In this document: positions 28,101 through 34,521 of the stretch, one piece after another
Numbering within the stretch: the first letter of the stretch is position 1
Layout: the number at the start of each line of letters is the position of its first letter
Assembly: GCF_937874145.1 (NCBI RefSeq)
Contig: NZ_CALNBI010000246.1
Span: 1-35,396, forward strand
DNA length: 35,396 bases
DNA from: an uncultured Chitinophaga sp.
GTDB lineage: Bacteria; Bacteroidota; Bacteroidia; Chitinophagales; Chitinophagaceae
Reading direction: 5' to 3'
Program-made: the position numbers and the translations under genes
The notes under the pieces: generated by a model
The model's input: the letters and a program-made list of their open reading frames with translations, nothing else
Database searches by the model: none
Told to the model about the DNA's origin: nothing

Positions 28101-28788
28101 TGTCCGCCGCCATCACGATGGAAAGGGGCGCGTTGCCGGAAACGATGTGTTCCTGTTGTACGGAGCCCACGGAGGAGAAAACGATCATTTCCCCTTTGGC
28201 CGCCTGGAGCACGAACTGGCCGTTACCGTCGGAGTAAACGCCGCGGGTGGTGCCTTTCACGCGGATGGACACGCCGGGCAATGCGAGCCCTGCTTCATCC
28301 ACGACTTTCCCGCGGACGGGCTGCAGCGAATCCGCCAGGGCGGGAGCGGGCGGCTGGGGAGCCGGCGCGCTTTCGGGCTGGGGAACGATCATAATGGTAT
28401 TTTCGGAATACCGGTATTCCAACCCGGTTTGGGTGAGAAGCGAGTTCAGTGTGGCGCTTACGCTGCGGGTGCCCATCGGCATAAATACCCGCTGGTGCCG
28501 CAGCACTTTCTCCGTAGCAAACGCTACCCTGAACCCCGAAAGCCTTTCCACCGCCACCAACGCCTTCTCCAGCGTGATGTTGGTAGCCTCCATGGTGATC
28601 TTCTTCTCATCCAGCGCCTGGCCTTTGAGCGGAGAGGCCACCAGCAACTGGAGGCCCATAACCATGAAGAGTAACAGAGACAGACTAAATCTCATAACAA
28701 ACCGCATTTGCGTGGAATAAACTGCTTTGTACAGTAACGGTAACAGCCGACCATTAGCAAAAACCGCTGATTTTTGCATAACTTGCAT
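25153..28788 (-). CDS. SusC/RagA-family TonB-linked outer-membrane transporter with STN signalling domain
   Basis: The product is 1211 aa from the ATG at 28788. Better signal-peptide starts exist at Met28 or Met32 (28707 and 28695: MRFSLSLLLFMVMGLQLLVASPLKG), so the first ~27 residues may not be made. An STN domain (about 65-135) is followed by a Pro-rich linker, a CarboxypepD_reg domain (about 157-228) and a TonB-box/plug (EDVVIVGYGTQRKGNLTGAVS, about 234-350). The large SusC barrel comes last. The STN domain is the piece that contacts an inner-membrane FecR, so this transporter should also signal substrate presence to the ECF sigma factor. It is encoded directly before SusD and 181 bp after FecR. 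Confidence 0.96.
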   Translation of the reverse strand: MQVMQKSAVFANGRLLPLLYKAVYSTQMRFVMRFSLSLLLFMVMGLQLLVASPLKGQALDEKKITMEATNITLEKALVAVERLSGFRVAFATEKVLRHQRVFMPMGTRSVSATLNSLLTQTGLEYRYSENTIMIVPQPESAPAPQPPAPALADSLQPVRGKVVDEAGLALPGVSIRVKGTTRGVYSDGNGQFVLQAAKGEMIVFSSVGSVQQEHIVSGNAPLSIVMAADNRKLEDVVIVGYGTQRKGNLTGAVSTVDVKRTLEARPITDVGRGLQGAVPGLTITTSSGDLGRNPNIRLRGMTGSLNNNGVGTQPLILVDNVEVPSLQMVNPQDIANISVLKDAASTAIYGSRAAWGVILITTKSGKKGAPSKIDYSNNFSWSKPLSLPEVMNGTDWVQTAMETRRRTTQNPDLVSFGVLGMTYDTMSIRKIREWEQQYAGKDLGDELVPGRDFEVRGGAFYPYRTWNAADRWMKAASFQQKHDVAFSGGGEKTVYHLSLGYLNQTGLLKVKNDRFDRYNATLNLNSTVTDWMDVRGKMMFSQSNLTTPFSYSAATYGPWYYLYRWPPTYPYGTLNGQPMRSIIMEMEQSQMDRNRSNFNRMQIGATLRPVRNLTVDVDYTYSTTNTRLHQVGGKLRGINFWANGNLNYAEDFQGANFDMVRDRSSYNTMHSGRVFATYSLDFNDVHHLKFLAGTDIDQYTSGFHSSERRKLIDPNFGEIGLALGDQFVGSDAAHWATNGYFARVNYDYKNKYLLEVNGRYNGSSWFPENDKWAFFPSVSAGYVLTEESFMKSLQPTLNFFKIRGSWGQVGNQNLGGYRFLSVMNSANSNWIIGGNNMLTFSSPGLVSKSLTWETVTTLDFGAEARFLDSRFGVTFDWYSRVTSDMITTTVGVPSTLGTGAPVLNYGELTTKGWELALDYNHRFDNGLNINVVGAVTDFSEELTRFVSATRNIYGNYEGRNLGEIWGYETDRIFQEGDFTQSGGVYVPKAGIPDQTALTRGSGWFRYGPGDIKYKDLNGDGKVTFGNETLDDRGDLRIIGNSTPRYQYSLRLGADWKGIDLSVFWQGVAKRDLWASGPVAIPGFRETEAWYTHQTDYWTPTNTDAFYPRPTYHDQAESIKNFYRQTKYLLNMSYLRLKNLTLGYTLPQHLVSRAKFKNARVYIAGENLLTFDRLNIPIDPEIDYLPEQSDRNSFARVYPYRAEYSVGLQITF

Positions 28789-28842
28789 TAGTTTAAAATG
28801 ATGAAGAATCAGCCCTCACAGGCTGTTTACGTTTTAGACCTT

Positions 28843-28877
28843 CCCCTCCCGACCTGCCACAGTACGGAGGGGTTTTT
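28843..28877 (+). terminator. Terminator-like hairpin in the FecR-SusC gap, oriented on the plus strand
   Basis: CCCCTCC (28843-28849) pairs with GGAGGGG (28866-28872) and is followed by TTTTT on the plus strand only. Both flanking genes are on minus, where no U tract follows the stem. It could end an antisense transcript, or act in the minus-strand leader as a structure that reduces read-through from fecR into susC. Evidence is structural only. Confidence 0.35.
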
Positions 28878-28969
28878 CGTTAATGGCGCAGGCACGGTTG
28901 CCTCGTCATGATCCGATTCATGTTGCGTGATTTTGGTTACCGATCGATGATAAGCTATTCAATCCTGAA

Positions 28970-29977
28970 TTATTTTGAAACGGCGCCCGCTTCGTCCGGG
29001 CAGCCTTCTCCGCTGATGATGATCGTCTCGCCTTGCCGGGTATAGGTGGCATTGCGCACCGTGCATAACACGAACAGCACCTGGTCCAGGGTTTCCGTCC
29101 CTTCAAAAGTGGCGCGTATCCTGCATTGGCGCAGCGCATCGCTGGCGAATGTTATTTTTACCTGGTATTGTTCGGAGATCTGTGCCGCAATGTCTTCGAA
29201 TGGTACGGAATGGAAGTCCATTCCCTTCTTCAGCCAGGCGATGTTCTCTTCCGCTTTCACCGGGCGGGTTTCCACGACCGCGGCGTCGTTTTCATATACG
29301 ATCTGCTGGTCCTCTCCCAGGATACCCAGCAACTTATTTCCTGCCTGCTCTTCGATCTTCACTTTCCCGCTGCTGACCGTCACCGTCACATGTTCCTGCC
29401 CGGGATAGGCTTTGATGGAAAAGGCGGTCCCCAGTACGGTGGTGACCAGTTTCCCCGAACGGATCCGGAACGGTTTGCCGGGCTGCTCCCGCACATCAAA
29501 ATACCCTTCGCCCGTAAGCGTCACCACCCGCTCGCCACCGCTGAATGCGGCAGGATAGAGCAGCGTGCTGCCTTCCCGCAAAACAACCGTACTGCTGTCG
29601 GGCAACAGGATGAAACGCTTGCTGCCGGGCGCTGCGGGCACTTCCGTTAACACCGGGCCTGATGCAACGGGCACGGCAGACGGACGGCTCATCCACAACA
29701 ACGCACCGATGCCCGCCACGGGAACGATCACCGCCGCGGCCTTCCACCAGTTGCGCCAGCCCTTGTCTCCGCGAAACAGCCGTTCCTTCCGGCGCTGCAT
29801 CTCACGGAAATCCTGCATCAACTCGCGCGTCAGCGCTTCATCCCCTTCCCAGCCGGATTCCGCCGCTTCGGGATGACGGAAACTTTCATACCATGCTTCC
29901 AATGCTTCCAGCTCCTCCGGCGTACAAGTGCCGGATGCGTATTTCTCCAATAAATGCCTGATGTCTGTCACACCCAT
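28970..29977 (-). CDS. FecR-family anti-sigma factor with DUF4974 domain
   Basis: The product is 335 aa. An N-terminal cytoplasmic helical region (1-75, ELEALEAWYESF) should bind the sigma factor. One transmembrane segment follows (about 79-97), then a periplasmic FecR domain (about 115-215, RFILLPDSSTVVLREGSTLLYP and GTAFSIKAYPGQEHVTVTV). A C-terminal DUF4974/STN-like domain (about 260-330) ends the protein. It relays the signal from the SusC STN domain to the ECF sigma factor encoded divergently at 30139. Lying first on the minus strand before susC, it may be transcribed with or separately from the Sus genes. Confidence 0.94.
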   Translation of the reverse strand: MGVTDIRHLLEKYASGTCTPEELEALEAWYESFRHPEAAESGWEGDEALTRELMQDFREMQRRKERLFRGDKGWRNWWKAAAVIVPVAGIGALLWMSRPSAVPVASGPVLTEVPAAPGSKRFILLPDSSTVVLREGSTLLYPAAFSGGERVVTLTGEGYFDVREQPGKPFRIRSGKLVTTVLGTAFSIKAYPGQEHVTVTVSSGKVKIEEQAGNKLLGILGEDQQIVYENDAAVVETRPVKAEENIAWLKKGMDFHSVPFEDIAAQISEQYQVKITFASDALRQCRIRATFEGTETLDQVLFVLCTVRNATYTRQGETIIISGEGCPDEAGAVSK

Positions 29978-30138
29978 AATCGTGATTTGATGCGTCGGTT
30001 ACCGTATAGGACAATAAAAAAAACCCCTGCCGTTATCCGCTTTAAAAAAATAATTTTCCGGGGTTTCACTTTGTATTTAGCGCTTATTTTTACTTACATT
30101 TATCTTACGAACAACGACCAGAATCTATTCCACACCCT
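29978..30138. promoter_or_regulatory. Divergent promoter region of the FecR and sigma-factor genes
   Basis: This 161-bp region between the two start codons is AT-rich (notably 30013-30110), unlike the GC-rich flanks, and must contain both promoters. No convincing TTTG/TAnnTTTG pair was found. This would fit recognition by the ECF sigma itself, but that is speculative. Confidence 0.5.
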
Positions 30139-30711
30139 GTGCAACATACCGACTCCATACTCCTCGACCGTTGGAAGAGCGGCGACCAGTCAGCGTTTGA
30201 AACGCTGTACGAAAGGTATGCGGTGATGTTGCTGAAGAAAGCATATGAAAAGACGGGCGACCGCGAAACGGCGCGCGAATTCGTGCAGGAAGTGTTCCTG
30301 GAATTGCTTGAAAGAAAGGACCGCCTCGAGATTCACACTTCTTTCAAAGCATATATTTTTACCGCCCTGCGGAACCGGGTATTGAATTATCTCCACCGCC
30401 AATCCATCCACCACAAATACGAAATTTTCCAGGAAACGCGCCCTGCCGCGCAAGGCAACGACGTGGAATCCTATCTTTCCCACAAAGAACTGACCCACCA
30501 ACTCTCCGACGCCATCCAGCAGCTCCCGGAAAAATGCCGGCAGGTGTTCCTCCTCAGCCGTGGCGAAGAGCTCAGCAACAAGGAGATCGCCGAACGGTCT
30601 GGCATCTCCGTCAACACCGTGGAACAACACATGCGCAAAGCCCTGCGCATGCTGCGCAGCGGTCTCCAGCGCACTATCTTGCTGGCCGGCGCGTGGATGC
30701 TTCCGTGGTAA
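30139..30711 (+). CDS. ECF RNA polymerase sigma-70 factor (Bacteroidota FecI-like)
   Basis: The product is 190 aa starting at GTG 30139; no in-frame ATG lies nearby upstream. Sigma region 2 is at about 8-75 (FETLYERYAVMLLKKAYEKTGDRETAREFVQEVFLELLERKDRL). Region 4 is at about 118-178 (LPEKCRQVFLLSRGEELSNKEIAERSGISVNTVEQHMRKALRMLRSGL). It should direct transcription of the SusCD-nagA operon when FecR releases or activates it. It is divergent from fecR, whereas the common order is sigma then fecR on one strand. Its 3' end overlaps the GH9 gene by 38 bp tail to tail. Confidence 0.94.
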   Translation: MQHTDSILLDRWKSGDQSAFETLYERYAVMLLKKAYEKTGDRETAREFVQEVFLELLERKDRLEIHTSFKAYIFTALRNRVLNYLHRQSIHHKYEIFQETRPAAQGNDVESYLSHKELTHQLSDAIQQLPEKCRQVFLLSRGEELSNKEIAERSGISVNTVEQHMRKALRMLRSGLQRTILLAGAWMLPW

Positions 30712-32527
30712 GCCCTTCATTTTCCTTTAACGCCAGTAAATAAATCAGCGCCGCGGTGCCGTCCATCGTAGGTTCGTTGGTGCTGTAATCACCGTAGTCG
30801 TCGTGGTAAACGACCAACGGGCTCTGGAAAGCCGCGTACTCATCCGCTTCCGCCAGTTTGATGCCGATGAGGCTGCCGTAAATCGTGCCGTACACGGGAC
30901 CGTCCACCAGGCCGCCGTCTATCGGATAATTCCCGATGTGCGTGAACGCGGAATGCGGATCCACGGCCGTATCCCCGTGCGCGGGCAACCCGTACACCAT
31001 GCTCGTTCCCCAGGGATTGCAGCCGAACAGCCAGTCCACATTCGCTTGCGCCAGTTCCGCGAAATGGTCGCGGCCCGTGAGCATGCCGTACCAGTAACAC
31101 TGGATCGCGAACGCCGCGGTGAGGTTGTTGCTGCACCAGATGAACGGCACCCCGCGGAAGAAAGCATTCTGTTCCGCTTTCACCCTCACCCTTTCAATGC
31201 CCGCCGTCAGGAACCCTGTGAGGTTGTTGCGGTCCTTGCCCTTCGCGCGTTTCGCCAGCTCATAATGCCCCAGGTTGATGAACGGGTACCATTGATAGTG
31301 GTTCGCCGTGTCTTTCCCGAGCCAGGGCGTGACGGGCTCCATCGCCGCGTATTCCCAGCCCTGGCGATAGAACCGCTGCTCGCGGGTAAGCCCGAAAAGC
31401 TCCGCTGCAGCCAGTTCCATATCATCCGACCAGTTATCTTCCGCATAAATGTAAGGCGACATTACCGACGCCGTTTGCTGGACGCCGGGCTTCGCCACGC
31501 CCAGTTTGTACGCACTGTGCGCTTTCGCCAGCAGTGCTTTCGCATATGCCGCGTCGGAATCGCGGAGAAGCGTATGCCCCAGCGCGAAGGCGCTCGCAAA
31601 CTTGCCGGCGGTAGACGCCACACCGGTACTGCGGTTCATTTTTTTGTATTTCACGCCCTGCACTTGTGGCTCGCCGGAACAGAAATACACCGGCCGCTCA
31701 TGCCCGCGCCCGTAAAAGGAATCCAGCCTCGGCAACCGCATGCCGCGATGGTCGCGGTCGTCGGCGATCTGGTTGAACAGCCAGTCGTCCTGCGGGTGCA
31801 TGCGCAACAGCCAGTCGAGCCCCCAGCGGGCTTCGTCGAGCACGTCGGGCGCGCCGTTGGCGCCAGGGAGGCCGGTGGACGCATGCGCATCACCGAAGAC
31901 TTTGGGAAAATCACGGTAAGCGGCGAGCAGGTGGTAAACGGTATTGGCGGAAGTGGTGGAATATTGCAGATAGTCGCTCGCGTCGTGCCAGCCGCCGATG
32001 GCGTTGATGCGGGTGCTGTCGGGCATGGGGCCGTATAGCGTGTATCCGTCGGCGGTATGACAGGAATCTTTGAGAAAGGGGTTGAATCCGCAGCGTTGCT
32101 GGCGGAGGTATCGCAGGCAGAAGTCGGCCGCGCCTTTGTATACATCGGGGGCGATGCGGAAATAAGGGGACCTGGCGGAGGGGGTTTGGATGTAATAGGT
32201 GCCGGGTGTGCGGAACGCGGAGAAGTTGAGGCGGTACGTCTGGCCGAAGGGGCCGTAAGCGCCGTACGCCCTGGCCGGGTAGCCGGTAAATACGGATTGC
32301 CCGGTGGCGGAATCAACCAGGCTGAATTCCCTTACCACTACATTATCCGGCCCGCCCCAGACGGCCACTTTCACGCCCGTTGGCAAATACCCGATCTGGT
32401 TGATCCGAACTACCGGGGGCGCGGAACGCAATAAAAAAGCGGATGGCGCCGGTGTGTCTCCGCTGCGCGATCCGCTTGCTATAAAAAGTTGTGGAATAAT
32501 TAAAAGAGAAAGGATGATCTGCTTCAT
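30674..32527 (-). CDS. Glycoside hydrolase family 9 enzyme with N-terminal Ig-like (CelD_N) domain
   Basis: The product is 617 aa from the ATG at 32527, which gives a clean signal peptide (MKQIILSLLIIPQLFIASG). The open frame upstream to 32644 has no secretion signal and is rejected. The cellulase N-terminal Ig-like domain is at about 38-125 (VRINQIGYLPTGVKVAVW). The (alpha/alpha)6 barrel has the catalytic Asp pair Asp182/Asp185 in GGWHDASDY and the acid Glu585 in NEPTMDG. Most GH9 enzymes are endoglucanases, but the family also includes exo-glucosaminidases acting on chitosan-derived oligosaccharides. The adjoining nagA-containing locus makes that alternative worth considering. Predicted to be secreted to the periplasm or surface. 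It overlaps the sigma gene end by 38 bp. Confidence 0.93.
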   Translation of the reverse strand: MKQIILSLLIIPQLFIASGSRSGDTPAPSAFLLRSAPPVVRINQIGYLPTGVKVAVWGGPDNVVVREFSLVDSATGQSVFTGYPARAYGAYGPFGQTYRLNFSAFRTPGTYYIQTPSARSPYFRIAPDVYKGAADFCLRYLRQQRCGFNPFLKDSCHTADGYTLYGPMPDSTRINAIGGWHDASDYLQYSTTSANTVYHLLAAYRDFPKVFGDAHASTGLPGANGAPDVLDEARWGLDWLLRMHPQDDWLFNQIADDRDHRGMRLPRLDSFYGRGHERPVYFCSGEPQVQGVKYKKMNRSTGVASTAGKFASAFALGHTLLRDSDAAYAKALLAKAHSAYKLGVAKPGVQQTASVMSPYIYAEDNWSDDMELAAAELFGLTREQRFYRQGWEYAAMEPVTPWLGKDTANHYQWYPFINLGHYELAKRAKGKDRNNLTGFLTAGIERVRVKAEQNAFFRGVPFIWCSNNLTAAFAIQCYWYGMLTGRDHFAELAQANVDWLFGCNPWGTSMVYGLPAHGDTAVDPHSAFTHIGNYPIDGGLVDGPVYGTIYGSLIGIKLAEADEYAAFQSPLVVYHDDYGDYSTNEPTMDGTAALIYLLALKENEGLTTEASTRRPAR

Positions 32528-32574
32528 GATTCCGGCGTTTGTCTCAATATAGACAATCCCGCCGGTAAAAGCCG

Positions 32575-33321
32575 TTATACAGCCGCGTGGCCCATCCGGC
32601 TGGAAGCCAGGTATCCGCGGTCGGGACTGTAAATAAACAGGCACGTACCGTTACGGATGCTGCCGATGATCTTTTTGTGCATGTTCACCGGTACTGCGGG
32701 GCATCCCAGGCTTCTGCCGATATAGCCCTGCGCTTTCCCCAGCTTGTCGTTCACATAATCGGCCGCATGCATCACGATCCCGCGTTCCATCGCTTTATCG
32801 TTAATGCCCAGTTCCGTGCCCTGCAAACGCATGGAGTAACCATGTGCACCCTGGTAGGTTTCACCGGTTACATAGAAACCCAGGCTGCTCTTAAAGCTCT
32901 CCGGACGGTTGGAAAATGAGGTGGCCATGTCTTTACCGGAATTCCGGCCGTGCGACACGAGCGTATTATACAACACTTTCCCCTGCTCCAGGTCGATTAC
33001 GAACAGGCGCTTGCTTGTTGATGGCAAACTGAAGTCGATAATGGAAATGATGTTTTCTCTTTTGATTTTACCTTCCGATACCAGCTTATCATACCCCGAC
33101 ATGGCGCGCTCAAAAGCCGCTTTCGAAAGTCCCGCATCGGCAAGCCCGAGGGAATCGTAGCGCATCGCCGCAGTCACCGTTTCCGATGTTACGACCGTAT
33201 TGGCCACCAATCCCGTGTGATTTTTCCCGATGGAAGAAACGTTCAGACTCAGTAGGGAAGTAAGGACTAAAAATGGAAGTACGTAAACTTTTTTGCTTAA
33301 ACTTTTTTTCATCCGCCTCAT
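32575..33321 (-). CDS. L,D-transpeptidase catalytic-domain protein (YkuD_2/murein L,D-transpeptidase family)
   Basis: The product is 248 aa from the ATG at 33321; another ATG at 33312 is possible and the GTG at 33333 is less likely. A signal peptide or anchor is at about 4-30 (KKVYVLPFLVLTSLLSLNVSSIG). The catalytic region contains SFSNRPESFKSSLGFYVTGETYQG, the His in GIVMHAADYVN and the Cys in GRSLGCPAVP. This is the YkuD_2 version of the L,D-transpeptidase motif. It should form or trim 3-3 peptidoglycan crosslinks or attach proteins to peptidoglycan in the periplasm. It lies 47 bp upstream of the GH9 start on the same strand. Confidence 0.92.
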   Translation of the reverse strand: MRRMKKSLSKKVYVLPFLVLTSLLSLNVSSIGKNHTGLVANTVVTSETVTAAMRYDSLGLADAGLSKAAFERAMSGYDKLVSEGKIKRENIISIIDFSLPSTSKRLFVIDLEQGKVLYNTLVSHGRNSGKDMATSFSNRPESFKSSLGFYVTGETYQGAHGYSMRLQGTELGINDKAMERGIVMHAADYVNDKLGKAQGYIGRSLGCPAVPVNMHKKIIGSIRNGTCLFIYSPDRGYLASSRMGHAAV

Positions 33322-33374
33322 GTTAATGTTCACTAATGGTTTGTCAAAAAAATGGTTTTTAATTCGATTAGTGA

Positions 33375-33382
33375 CAAAGATA
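33375..33382 (-). promoter_or_regulatory. Possible -7 promoter element of the L,D-transpeptidase gene
   Basis: The minus strand reads TATCTTTG here, a match to the Bacteroidota TAnnTTTG element, about 54 nt before the ATG at 33321. The region is AT-rich. No TTTG -33 element is visible at the expected spacing. Confidence 0.35.
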
Positions 33383-33457
33383 CGAAATATTCATCATCCG
33401 TATTGTTGTTAATATCATTGAATTGTCGGAAAGTGGTCAAAAAATAGTCATTGATTA

Positions 33458-33865
33458 TCAATTCTTTGTGAATGTCAAAAATTCAGCACTGGAAGCGTTG
33501 TCGTCGGTGAGTTTGATTTGGGTATTGGAAACGGAAATGATCTTCCAGTCGTCGGTCAGTTCACCTAGCGGTTCGTTGGCGTCGGTTTTCGGGCCAAGGT
33601 CGATGTTGAAGCGGGTATTGTTGTTCATGGACCAGGTCCCCGTTTTCCCGGCGCCGTTTTTACTGGCGGAGAGTTGCCCGTTGGCGGCAAACTGGAAGGT
33701 CCAGCCGGAGAAATCCCCGGTCTCATCCGATCCCCGCTCCGAAAACGTGCTTACGCGCCAGTTGCCGGAAGTAACCCCTCCCGGGGCGTTGTCGTTATTG
33801 TCGTTCGAAGAGCAGGCCAGCAGGAACGACGATGCTGCGATGAAAACGTAGGATTGTATGCGCAT
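33458..33865 (-). CDS. Small lipoprotein, lipocalin-like
   Basis: The product is 135 aa from the ATG at 33865. This start places a lipoprotein signal peptide (MRIQSYVFIAASSFLLAC, Cys18) at the N-terminus; the open frame upstream to 34075 is rejected for lack of one. An Asn/Asp-rich tether (SSNDNNDNAP) leads into a small beta domain: GNWRVSTF, GWTFQFAANGQLSA, GTWSMNNN, DDWKIISVSNTQIKL. The pattern resembles Bacteroidota lipocalin-like lipoproteins. No ligand can be named. It is divergent from the LytTR gene. Confidence 0.8.
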   Translation of the reverse strand: MRIQSYVFIAASSFLLACSSNDNNDNAPGGVTSGNWRVSTFSERGSDETGDFSGWTFQFAANGQLSASKNGAGKTGTWSMNNNTRFNIDLGPKTDANEPLGELTDDWKIISVSNTQIKLTDDNASSAEFLTFTKN

Positions 33866-34034
33866 ATGCTCAAGTGTTTCGGTTGGGTACGTCAATTTAC
33901 CACCCCGGGTTGCCATTTCCGCCAATTCGGATGCAAAAAATATGTAAGCAGTTACGAAAAATAAGTAGTTTACCGGGTACGCGGGATTTTTATATCCCTT
34001 TACTTTGTCTTTGAAAGAAACAATGTGAAATCCC

Positions 34035-34454
34035 ATGCTTACTTTACAAACCCCAGTCCCCGACATCCGGGACATCGCGCAAATGCTTGAAGTACTGTTA
34101 AAGAAACAAGCCTACAAGGAGCGCTTCGCCATCAAACGCGGGCAAACCATCATTTCTGTTCCCGTGCAGGACATTGCCTATTTTTTCTCCCGCGACAAGA
34201 TCAGTTATATTAAAACGCACGACGGCAAGGAATATTACCTGTCCATGTCGCTCGGCGAGATCGAGAAATGCATCTCCCCGGACGCATTCTTCCGCGCCAC
34301 GCGCCAGCTGATCGTGAGTTATGCGGCTATTACGCGGATCAACGTCTGGTGGAACGGCAAGCTGAAGCTGGACCTCCGGCCCGAGCACCCCGCCACCGAG
34401 ATCATCATCAGCCGCGAAAAAGTGGCGCAGTTTAAAGCCTGGTTAGGCGAATAA
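34035..34454 (+). CDS. Stand-alone LytTR-type DNA-binding regulator
   Basis: The product is 139 aa. Residues 35-137 form a LytTR domain (FAIKRGQTIISVPVQDIAYFFSRDKISYIKTHDGKEYYL, then FFRATRQLIVSYAAITRI). It lacks a receiver domain; the short N-terminal extension (1-30) is helical. It is thus a one-domain regulator whose input is unknown. Neighbours are a divergent lipoprotein (169-bp gap) and a convergent S41 peptidase. A diverged copy of its own 3' end follows the stop (see the pseudogene entry). Confidence 0.9.
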   Translation: MLTLQTPVPDIRDIAQMLEVLLKKQAYKERFAIKRGQTIISVPVQDIAYFFSRDKISYIKTHDGKEYYLSMSLGEIEKCISPDAFFRATRQLIVSYAAITRINVWWNGKLKLDLRPEHPATEIIISREKVAQFKAWLGE

Positions 34455-34503
34455 GTGCCTCCGCGAAAAAGTCGCGCAATTCAAAGCTGGCTCGGCGAAT
34501 AAG
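34412..34503 (+). repeat. Diverged tandem copy of the LytTR gene 3' end
   Basis: The 44 nt at 34412-34455 recur at 34461-34503 with period 49. There are five substitutions and a one-base deletion. Copy 1 includes the live stop codon. Confidence 0.9.
34461..34503 (+). pseudogene. Relic tail of a second LytTR gene
   Basis: This segment translates as REKVAQFKA, then after a one-base deletion WLGE-stop, the same peptide as the live gene's C-terminus. All five base changes are synonymous (GTG/GTC, CAG/CAA, TTT/TTC and both changes in TTA/CTC). Such a pattern means the two copies diverged while both were under protein-level selection, not as a simple local duplication. It is best read as the leftover 3' end of a former homologous gene that was deleted or replaced. 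Confidence 0.7.
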
Positions 34504-34521
34504 CGCGGATATTTCCTGTAA

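Noticed and set aside
26779..28674. A 631-codon plus-strand open frame
   Set aside because: It is antisense to the SusC gene, whose domains are unambiguous; the frame has low-complexity His/Gly/Val composition and no domain.
32528..32644. N-terminal extension of the GH9 protein
   Set aside because: The extension has no secretion signal, whereas the ATG at 32527 begins a clean signal peptide needed for an exported glycoside hydrolase.
33866..34075. N-terminal extension of the small lipoprotein
   Set aside because: It overlaps the start of the divergent LytTR gene and would bury the lipobox; the ATG at 33865 gives a proper lipoprotein signal peptide.
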